Shown here: one piece after another, positions 38,449 to 45,380 of the stretch
How the letters are laid out: each line of letters opens with the position of its first letter
Numbering within the stretch: the stretch's first letter is position 1
Assembly (NCBI GenBank): GCA_963726085.1
Contig: CAVSAR010000002.1
Span: 62,001 to 126,000, forward strand
Length of the DNA: 64,000 nucleotides
Direction: 5' to 3'
Origin: ZC4RG30 sp963726085
Lineage (GTDB): Bacteria; Pseudomonadota; Gammaproteobacteria; Steroidobacterales; Steroidobacteraceae
The notes under the pieces: generated by a model
What the model saw: the letters and a program-made list of their open reading frames with translations, nothing else
Told to the model about the DNA's origin: nothing
Database searches by the model: none
Program-made: the position numbers and the translations under genes

Positions 38449-39915
38449 ATGCGAATACTCGAAGAAGCCCTCACCTTCGACGACGTCCTGCTGGTCCCTG
38501 CCAGCTCTGACGTCCTCTCCAAAGAAATCGACCTTGGCACCCAGCTCACGAGAAAAGTGCGCCTGGGGTTGCCCATCCTCTCCGCCGCCATGGACACGGT
38601 CACTGAGGCGCGCCTGGCCATCACCATGGCACAGGAAGGTGGCATGGGCGTCATCCACAAGAACATGACCATCGAGGCGCAGGCCCGCGAGGTCTCGCGC
38701 GTCAAGAAGTTCGAGAGCGGGGTCATCCGCGACCCGATCAGCGTGCCGCCGGACATGACCATCCGCGAGGTGCTGGAACTGACCAACGCGCGCGGCATCT
38801 CCGGCGTGCCGGTGGTGCGGGGCAACCAGGCGGTGGGCATCGTCACGCACCGCGATCTTCGTTTTGAGTCCAAGCTCGATGCGCCCGTGTCATCGGTCAT
38901 GACGCCGCGCGAGCAGCTGATTACCGTGCGCGAAAACGCGTCCAAGGAGGAGGTGCTGGGACTGCTGCACAAGCACCGCATCGAGAAGGTGCTGGTGGTG
39001 GGCGAGGACTCCGAGCTCAAGGGGATGATCACCGTCAAGGACATCCAGAAAGCCAAGGATTTCCCGCGCGCCAGCAAGGACGACACCGGCCGCCTGCGCG
39101 TAGGCGCGGCGGTGGGTACCACGGCCGATACCCTGGAGCGTGTCGCGGCGCTGCGCGAGGCTGGCGCCGACGTGATCGTGGTCGACACCGCGCACGGCCA
39201 CACCCGCTGGGTGATCGACGCGGTCGCGGCCATCAAGAAGAAGTGGCCCGACCAGCAGGTCATCGGCGGCAATATCGTCACCGCAGAGGCAGCATTGGCG
39301 CTGGCCAAGGCCGGCGCGGATGGCGTCAAGGTGGGCATCGGCCCCGGCTCCATCTGCACCACGCGCATCGTCGCCGGCGTTGGCGTGCCCCAGATCTCGG
39401 CCGTGGCCAATGTGGCCAAGGCGCTGGAAGGCACCGGCGTACCCCTGATCGCCGACGGCGGCATCCGCTATTCGGGCGACATCGCCAAGGCGCTGGCCGC
39501 CGGCGCACATGCAGTGATGATCGGCGGCCTGTTCGCCGGCACCGAGGAATCCCCCGGCGAGGTCGAGCTTTACCAGGGCGCCTCGTACAAGCAGTACCGC
39601 GGCATGGGATCCTTAGGGGCCATGTCGGCCAAGTACGGCTCGGCCGACCGCTATTTCCAGGACAACAGCAGCGAGCTGGAGAAGCTGGTGCCCGAGGGGA
39701 TCGAGGGCCGCGTGCTCTACAAGGGCAGCCTGGTGTCCATCCTGTACCAGCTTTCCGGTGGCCTGCGCGCGGCCATGGTCTACACCGGCACGCGCAGTAT
39801 CGAGCAGATGCGCACGCAACCGAAGTTCGTGCGCATCACCGGGGCCGGCATGCGCGAGAGCCACGTGCACGACGTGCAGATCACCAAGGAGCCGCCGAAT
39901 TACCGGATCTCGTGA
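38449..39915 (+). CDS. guaB: Inosine-5'-monophosphate dehydrogenase
   Basis: 488 residues. It oxidises IMP to XMP, the first step to GMP. The TIM barrel is split by two CBS domains (about residues 95-205, PVVRGNQAVGIVTHRDL and VVGEDSELKGMITVKDI). The catalytic cysteine lies in GIGPGSICTTRIVAGVGVPQ, the flap follows YRGMGSLGAM, and the substrate loop is IADGGIRYSGD. Intact and full length. It is one base upstream of guaA, so they form the guaBA operon. Confidence 0.97.
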   Translation: MRILEEALTFDDVLLVPASSDVLSKEIDLGTQLTRKVRLGLPILSAAMDTVTEARLAITMAQEGGMGVIHKNMTIEAQAREVSRVKKFESGVIRDPISVPPDMTIREVLELTNARGISGVPVVRGNQAVGIVTHRDLRFESKLDAPVSSVMTPREQLITVRENASKEEVLGLLHKHRIEKVLVVGEDSELKGMITVKDIQKAKDFPRASKDDTGRLRVGAAVGTTADTLERVAALREAGADVIVVDTAHGHTRWVIDAVAAIKKKWPDQQVIGGNIVTAEAALALAKAGADGVKVGIGPGSICTTRIVAGVGVPQISAVANVAKALEGTGVPLIADGGIRYSGDIAKALAAGAHAVMIGGLFAGTEESPGEVELYQGASYKQYRGMGSLGAMSAKYGSADRYFQDNSSELEKLVPEGIEGRVLYKGSLVSILYQLSGGLRAAMVYTGTRSIEQMRTQPKFVRITGAGMRESHVHDVQITKEPPNYRIS

Positions 39916-39916
39916 C

Positions 39917-41491
39917 ATGGCGGATATCCATGCCCATCGCATCCTGATCCTCGACTTCGGTTCGCAGTACACCCAGCTCATCGCGCGCCGTGTGCGCGAG
40001 CTGGGCGTCTATTGCGAGATTCATCCCTGGGATGTGGAAGATGCCGATGTCCGCGCCTTCAGTCCCAGGGGCATCATTCTCTCCGGCGGCCCCGAGTCAG
40101 TCTTGCAGAAAGGCGCGCCATCCGCGCCGCAGTCCGTTTGGGACGCTGGCGTTCCAGTCCTGGGCATCTGCTACGGCATGCAGACCATGGCGCAGCAACT
40201 GGGCGGCAAGGTCGAGCCCGGCGACGTGCACGAGTTCGGCTATGCCGAGGTACGTGCGCGCGGCCATTCCTCGCTGCTCAACGGTATCGAGGATCGCAAG
40301 AGCGCCGAAGGATATGGCCTGCTCGATGTGTGGATGAGCCATGGCGACCGGGTCACCGAGTTGCCGCCGGGGTTCAAGCTGATCGCCGCCACCGGCGACG
40401 TGCCCATGGCCGGCATGGCCGACGAGGCGCGCGACTACTACGCACTGCAGTTCCATCCGGAGGTTACGCATACCAAGCAGGGCAAGCGCATCTACAGCCG
40501 CTTCGTGCACGACATCTGCGGCTGCGGCGAGAGCTGGACTCCCGGCAGTATCATCGAAGACGCCATTGCCAGGGTGCGCGCGCAGGTGGGCAAGGGCAAG
40601 GTACTGCTGGGCCTTTCGGGTGGAGTGGATTCCTCCGTGGTGGCCGCTCTGCTGTACCAGGCCATCGGCGATCAGCTCACCTGCGTGTTCGTCGACCACG
40701 GCCTGCTGCGCCTCAACGAGGGCGACGACGTGATGCGGGTGTTCGCCAAGAACCTCGGCGTGAAGGTGATCCGCGTAAACGCCGCCGAGCGCTATTTCCG
40801 CGAACTCAAGGGCGTGGATGATCCGGAGGACAAGCGCAAGATCATCGGCCGGCTGTTCATCGAGGTGTTCGATGAGGAAGCCACCAAGCTCAAGGACGTG
40901 GAGTTCCTGGCCCAGGGCACTATTTACCCCGACGTGATCGAATCCGCCGGCGGCAAGACCGGCAAGGCGCATGTCATCAAGAGCCACCACAACGTCGGTG
41001 GCCTGCCCGCGCACATGAAGCTCAAGCTCGTCGAACCGCTACGCGAACTGTTCAAGGATGAGGTGCGGCGCATCGGTATCGAGCTGGGCCTGCCGGCCGA
41101 GATGGTTCATCGCCATCCGTTCCCGGGGCCGGGCTTGGGTGTCCGCATCCTGGGAGAAGTCAGCCGGGGCGCTGCTGACACATTGCGGCTCGCAGATCAA
41201 ATCTTCATCGAAGAGCTGCGCAAATCCGGTTGGTATGACAGGACTAGCCAGGCGTTCGCCGTGTTCCTGCCGGTGAAGAGTGTGGGCGTCACCGGTGACG
41301 GGCGACGCCACGAACCGGTTATCGCCTTGCGCGCCGTGGAGACCATCGACTTCATGACCGCTCACTGGGCGCATCTGCCCTATGAATTGCTGGACGTGTG
41401 CTCGAGGCGGATAGTCAACGAAGTGAAGGGGATATCACGGGTCGTCTATGACATAAGTGGGAAGCCGCCGGCGACGATTGAATGGGAGTGA
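39917..41491 (+). CDS. guaA: GMP synthase (glutamine-hydrolysing)
   Basis: 524 residues. The class I amidotransferase domain has the nucleophile in GICYGMQTMAQQLGG and the His/Glu pair in LQFHPEVTHT. The ATP pyrophosphatase domain begins VLLGLSGGVDSSVVAALL (P-loop SGGVDS), and the C-terminal dimerisation domain ends in KPPATIEWE, the conserved family end. The ATG at 39917 follows the guaB stop by one base. The frame extends upstream into guaB but is not used. Its 3-prime end is the sequence used by several genomic islands as an integration site in other bacteria. Confidence 0.97.
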   Translation: MADIHAHRILILDFGSQYTQLIARRVRELGVYCEIHPWDVEDADVRAFSPRGIILSGGPESVLQKGAPSAPQSVWDAGVPVLGICYGMQTMAQQLGGKVEPGDVHEFGYAEVRARGHSSLLNGIEDRKSAEGYGLLDVWMSHGDRVTELPPGFKLIAATGDVPMAGMADEARDYYALQFHPEVTHTKQGKRIYSRFVHDICGCGESWTPGSIIEDAIARVRAQVGKGKVLLGLSGGVDSSVVAALLYQAIGDQLTCVFVDHGLLRLNEGDDVMRVFAKNLGVKVIRVNAAERYFRELKGVDDPEDKRKIIGRLFIEVFDEEATKLKDVEFLAQGTIYPDVIESAGGKTGKAHVIKSHHNVGGLPAHMKLKLVEPLRELFKDEVRRIGIELGLPAEMVHRHPFPGPGLGVRILGEVSRGAADTLRLADQIFIEELRKSGWYDRTSQAFAVFLPVKSVGVTGDGRRHEPVIALRAVETIDFMTAHWAHLPYELLDVCSRRIVNEVKGISRVVYDISGKPPATIEWE

Positions 41492-41891
41492 ATCGTCGTG
41501 TTTGCGCGCGAGGCCACGAGAAAAATATGCATGGCAAAGTGCGGGTCTCTATGATTGATCGCAGATAGTCGCTGACCCCCGCGGCTATCAGCACTGCTGT
41601 GACGCCGGAGAAAATGTCCGGTGCCGCTATCACCGCAGTGGGGTGGACCCGGATGGCTGACGATCAGCGCATCACCTTCGCCAGCTGCCACCCTGCAGGC
41701 AGGGCAGCAGGGTGCGAATATGACAAGTACCGGCCGCGATCGAGCGCCACGGGTTCAGACTGCTGGGGGAAGCACGCGGAGCGTTCTACGGGAGTCGCGA
41801 GAATCTCGCGGCGTGATGAGGCAAGAATCCAACAAACCACCGCCCAGGACAGTCCTGGCCGCTACAGAAGATTGGAATACCGGAGGGGACC
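41492..41891. other. 400-bp intergenic region downstream of guaA
   Basis: I find no convincing gene here. Open frames on both strands lack homology signs and a ribosome binding site. The base composition is less GC-rich than the guaBA genes. It contains a short palindrome at 41797-41811 and GGAGGGGACC just before the GTG of the next gene. No integrase or tRNA is present. Confidence 0.5.
41797..41811. promoter_or_regulatory. Perfect 7-bp inverted repeat, possible operator
   Basis: CGCGAGA-A-TCTCGCG is a perfect palindrome around a single A, 80 bp upstream of the sugar dehydrogenase start. Its size and spacing fit a binding site for a small dimeric repressor. No regulator gene lies beside it, so this is only a candidate. 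Confidence 0.3.
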
Positions 41892-43898
41892 GTGCGCCTC
41901 AAAATTGAACGAGCGGGTCTTGGGTTCTTGATCGCTTGGCACGCGGTCGCGCTGATCGCGGTTTGCTTTGCGATTGGCGAGAGGCTCGGCATTTCGTTCG
42001 GGCATCCCGGGCAATTATTCCTACCAGACGCGCGGTATGCCTTGTATGTCATTGCGGCGATTGCCATCGCATACCTGACCGCCGCGACGTGGACCTATCT
42101 TGGCGTGCAGCGGGCAAATATTCCTCGGCCGATCGATGTCCTGATAGCGCCTGTGGTTATGCTCGGCGTGGCTTTCATTTTTCTCGTGTTCGCTCGGTAC
42201 GACGGATCACGCGTGGTGCTTGCGGTCCCGGCGGCAGCGATTCTGATACTGGGACCCATGCCCTTCTTTCTCCCGCGATCAATCAGAGGCTGGGCTTTGG
42301 CTGCGCTCGCCTGTCTGTTACCGCTGGCTCACGCGGGCGCCGAACTCGCTGACCGGTGGGTCAAGGAGAAACCTTCCAAGGCGCAAGAATCGCGCTTGAT
42401 CACATCGGAATATGTTGCCCTTGAGGAAAGGATCTATCGCTGGGGTGTCATTCCCACTCCCCCAATTCGGGGCGGCGGCATATCGCGGATTGGTCCGGAC
42501 TTTCTGGTCACAACCGGTGACGGGCAACTCTACTTCCTTCGCGCGGGCAGCGCAGGTGAATCGCCTGCTGCCCGGCGCCTCCCATATCGCGTTCCAATCA
42601 ACGGCCAAGATTATGCGCGGTCGGCGGACAAGCCGTGGTCGCGCACGATTGCCGACACTACAGCCTCGGAGGGCGGGGCTAGCGCTGAGGGATTACACCC
42701 AGAGTGGTTCCGGGTGAGCGATATCCTGGTCCAGGAGCTGGGACCAAAGGTCAGGGTGTTTGCGTCGCACATGTTCTGGTTCCCGAAGAAGGCATGTTGG
42801 GTAGAACGCGTGTCCATGTTGGAAGGAGCCCGCGACGGAATCATTGATGGTAGCGTCAAGGAATCATGGAAGACGCTGTTCGAATCGCAGCCCTGCCTGC
42901 CGACCGTTGGCGAGAATCATCGCCATGGCATTCCGGTCGTGGGGTACTTTGGCGGTGGCAGGATGGCCATGTTGGGCGACAACGAACTATTGCTGACTGT
43001 TGGAGACTTCGGATTCGATGGCGTTGCGTCGCCCTGGATGGTGTCTCAGGATCTGACGAATTCTTATGGCAAGACCCTCAGGATCCGAATCAGCGATGGC
43101 TCATCGACGGTCTTCACTTTCGGACAGCGCAATCCGCAGGGGCTGTACGTCGGTTCGGATGGCCGCATTTGGTCCACGGAGCATGGGCCGCAAGGTGGCG
43201 ACGAACTCAACCTCCTCGTGGAGGGCGCAAACTACGGGTGGCCATATGCGACTTTTGGCACGGATTACGGATCCTACGGGTGGCCGCGTGCCAAGGTTGA
43301 GGGTGAGCACACAGGGTACGCTTTGCCGGAATTCGCGTGGGTCCCATCAATCGGCGCATCACAGGTAATCGAGGTCCAAGGCACGCACTTTCCGCATTGG
43401 CAGGGCGACCTACTGGTAAGTTCCATTCGGGCGGCCAGCTTGTTCCGGGTGCGTGTCAGGGAAGGTCGAACCATTTACGCTGAACCCATTGAGCTGGGTT
43501 GTGGAGTTCGGGATCTTGTCGAGGGGACCGATGGCAACCTGGTTATCTGGTCCGACGATTGTGGAATCGTGACGCTGCAGCCACAGGCCGTCTCGGGGCC
43601 GGCGGCGCTTTTCGCGGAAAAATGCAGCGGCTGCCATCAGTCTGAGAGCGTCAGCGGTAATCGTATCGGTCCGAACCTGCATGGAGTACTGGGTCGGCCG
43701 ATCGCATCGCTGGGTGGCTATCCGGATTACTCTGTCTGCCTCAAGAAGAAGGGTGGCGACTGGAGCCGGGAGTCGCTCGACAGGTTCCTGACCAGCCCGG
43801 CGACTTTTTGTCCGGGAACCAAGATGCAGTTTGCCGGGGTGGAATCGCCCAAAGATCGAGAGTCCATAATCGGGTACCTGTTGTCTCTGTCGAATTAG
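41892..43898 (+). CDS. Membrane-anchored PQQ-type sugar dehydrogenase with C-terminal cytochrome c
   Basis: 668 residues in three parts. Residues 1 to about 150 hold four or five membrane helices. About 180-560 is a glucose/sorbosone dehydrogenase-like six-bladed propeller (FTFGQRNPQGLYVGSDGRIWSTEHGPQGGDELNLL is the family block with the catalytic-type His). About 570-668 is a monohaem cytochrome c with CSGCH at 578-582 and a likely axial Met in TKMQF. It probably oxidises a sugar or alcohol in the periplasm and passes electrons through its haem to the respiratory chain. GTG start at 41892 after GGAGGGGACC. It is less GC-rich than its neighbours, consistent with transfer. The substrate is unknown. 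Confidence 0.8.
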   Translation: MRLKIERAGLGFLIAWHAVALIAVCFAIGERLGISFGHPGQLFLPDARYALYVIAAIAIAYLTAATWTYLGVQRANIPRPIDVLIAPVVMLGVAFIFLVFARYDGSRVVLAVPAAAILILGPMPFFLPRSIRGWALAALACLLPLAHAGAELADRWVKEKPSKAQESRLITSEYVALEERIYRWGVIPTPPIRGGGISRIGPDFLVTTGDGQLYFLRAGSAGESPAARRLPYRVPINGQDYARSADKPWSRTIADTTASEGGASAEGLHPEWFRVSDILVQELGPKVRVFASHMFWFPKKACWVERVSMLEGARDGIIDGSVKESWKTLFESQPCLPTVGENHRHGIPVVGYFGGGRMAMLGDNELLLTVGDFGFDGVASPWMVSQDLTNSYGKTLRIRISDGSSTVFTFGQRNPQGLYVGSDGRIWSTEHGPQGGDELNLLVEGANYGWPYATFGTDYGSYGWPRAKVEGEHTGYALPEFAWVPSIGASQVIEVQGTHFPHWQGDLLVSSIRAASLFRVRVREGRTIYAEPIELGCGVRDLVEGTDGNLVIWSDDCGIVTLQPQAVSGPAALFAEKCSGCHQSESVSGNRIGPNLHGVLGRPIASLGGYPDYSVCLKKKGGDWSRESLDRFLTSPATFCPGTKMQFAGVESPKDRESIIGYLLSLSN

Positions 43899-43916
43899 AC
43901 CCGTGGCTATTGGACT

Positions 43917-44090
43917 TCCCCCGGGCATCGCGCCATCGGTGCTCGTGAGCCGGACCCATCGCTGCGGAACCCCGATGATCTTGCGGCGGTGCTGGGTGAG
44001 CCATCACAACTGCACGTGGTGCATCCCATCGTCACCGCGCTGGGTTTGAGCTACAACGAGGCCATGCAGGATCTCGAATCCACTTGCCGG
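43917..44090 (+). pseudogene. N-terminal fragment of a class I SAM-dependent methyltransferase (LCM-like family)
   Basis: The plus-strand frame reads GHRAIGAREPDPSLRNPDDLAAVLGEP and HPIVTALGLSYNEAMQDLE, which matches the N-terminus of the leucine carboxyl methyltransferase-like family of SAM enzymes. There is no start codon, and the SAM-binding core that should follow is missing: homology stops near 44,090, where a DUF4279 remnant on the other strand begins. It is a gene relic, not a working enzyme. Confidence 0.6.
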
Positions 44091-44301
44091 TTTTTTCGAT
44101 ACGAGTGCGATCGTTCTTGCGGACAAGATCGCCCTTCAGACTTGATGAGGTCGGTTTCCTACCGACGAGAGCAGATAGCTCATCTGGATTGAGTTCATCG
44201 CCGTAGTAGCCGAGGCAGATGTGGTACTCATCAACCTCACCACCAGCAATCAGAATGGCGTCTTCGAAAACGGCCGGCGGCTGCCTCACGAATTTGGACA
44301 T
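44032..44301 (-). pseudogene. DUF4279-like gene, truncated at the 3-prime end
   Basis: The 89-residue frame begins MSKFVRQPPAVFEDAIL and continues YHICLGYYGDELNPDELSALVGRKPTSS, then KGDLVRKNDRTRIEKTGKW, which fits the N-terminal half of the DUF4279 family (YGDELDP and KPT blocks). Homology ends near 44,082. The remaining residues are a readout of the methyltransferase relic. About half the expected domain is lost. No function is known for the family. Confidence 0.55.
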
Positions 44302-44354
44302 CTACGGGAGCAGTCCGATCTGTAAATCACTCAAACGTAAGGCGCGCCCGCCAA

Positions 44355-44666
44355 CTAGGTCGGCGCCGACGAGAGTGCGTCAGCCGTAAGGGGCTTGATC
44401 TTGGGCCGTCTCTTTTTGGCGACGTGGCATAGATCAAACGCGGCCTGCATGGTGAGCCACGATTCCGCTGACCCTCCAAGTGCTGTCGCAAGGCGAATCG
44501 CCAATTCGGCGCTAACGGCTGCGCGGCCGTTGACTACACGCGAGAGTGCTACGCGCGAAACCCCTAGCCGCTTTGAAAACGCTGTCACAGTCATTCCGCC
44601 GTCTGATCGTAGAACGGTATCCTGCAGTATTTCCCCGGGGTGCGGTGGGTTGTGCATGCGCGTCAT
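44355..44666 (-). CDS. higA: HigA-type antitoxin (XRE helix-turn-helix)
   Basis: 103 residues. HPGEILQDTVL near the N-terminus and the helix-turn-helix TVTAFSKRLGVSRVALSRVVNGRAAVSAELAIRLATALG are typical of the VapI/HigA antitoxin group, which binds its own promoter and blocks the HigB toxin. It starts 16 bp downstream of the toxin gene on the same strand, the toxin-first order normal for higBA. Confidence 0.92.
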   Translation of the reverse strand: MTRMHNPPHPGEILQDTVLRSDGGMTVTAFSKRLGVSRVALSRVVNGRAAVSAELAIRLATALGGSAESWLTMQAAFDLCHVAKKRRPKIKPLTADALSSAPT

Positions 44667-44682
44667 TGGAAAAATCCCTCAA

Positions 44683-44955
44683 TCAGTGATAATCCTGATA
44701 ATCAACTAAAATTGCATCGACGCCTTCGAATATGAACGTCAGCCGCCAGTTCTCATCTACCCACACTGACCAGTGACCCTCAAGATCACTCTTGAGCAGG
44801 TGCAGACGCCACCCCGGGCGGTTCATATCCTCAGGGCCGAGTGCAGCGTCCAACTGACCCAGTCGCAATCGCTTCGCGTGCTTCGGTTGAATACCGGCCT
44901 TTGAACCGGTACGAAAAAAACGTTCCAGCCCGCGATGGCGGAAGCCTTTGATCAT
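44683..44955 (-). CDS. higB: HigB-type toxin (RelE/ParE fold mRNA interferase)
   Basis: 90 residues. MIKGFRHRGLERFFRTGSKAGI is the usual HigB beginning, and WSVWVDENWRLTFIFEGVDAILVDYQDYH contains the family block NWRLTF and the C-terminal YxDYH. It would cleave mRNA at the ribosome when not bound by HigA. The pair is complete and undamaged, in a stretch that otherwise holds gene remnants, as expected of a stably retained toxin-antitoxin module. Confidence 0.92.
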   Translation of the reverse strand: MIKGFRHRGLERFFRTGSKAGIQPKHAKRLRLGQLDAALGPEDMNRPGWRLHLLKSDLEGHWSVWVDENWRLTFIFEGVDAILVDYQDYH

Positions 44956-45380
44956 GGGGTAGTGTATCTCATAGCGATACAGCGGGCAATTTTGCCGGCG
45001 TCAACCGCGAGGTACGGGACATCGTCTCCCGAACATTCTCGCCATCTATCGCCGTCTATCGCCGTCTATCGCCCTCAAGCGGAATTTTCTGGCGGTAGAT
45101 TTGACGGTAAGTCCGGCGTACCTTGACAAGAAGTCTCACAATTTCAATTGCTTATACGTGCCGAAGACACTTGAGTGGGAATAAGGGGATTTTCGATGGA
45201 TCAGGATATCGTTTGTCTTTTGGATTAAGGGCCTTCTAGAAGCTGATCTCTTGACTCTGAGCAGAGCCGCGGTGCCTGTGTCGCAGATCAGTGCATGCAT
45301 GCCCGAACTTGACCTCGCCACTACGTCGCGAGGCGGGCCGTTCTAATTGCCGTCCAGGCAAAGTTCATGCGAACTGGCTG
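44956..45380. other. 425-bp region without a recognisable gene
   Basis: Apart from the 10-bp tandem repeat at 45041-45075 I see no feature I can support. Short open frames exist on both strands but show no family features. The composition is lower in GC than the core genes. A 14-base sequence at 45171-45184 resembles the guaA 3-prime end (11 of 14 positions), which is near chance level for a region this size. Confidence 0.5.
45041..45075. repeat. 10-bp tandem repeat, about 3.5 copies
   Basis: The unit GCC(G/A)TCTATC occurs at 45041, 45051 and 45061, followed by a partial GCCCTC. One copy has A in place of G. The unit is not a multiple of three and lies outside genes. It is too short and too regular to be a CRISPR array. 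Confidence 0.85.

Noticed and set aside
41599..41931. Small protein gene in the guaA downstream gap
   Set aside because: No ribosome binding site, no family features, and it overlaps the dehydrogenase start.
45041..45075. CRISPR array
   Set aside because: The units are 10 bp with no spacers, and no cas gene is nearby.
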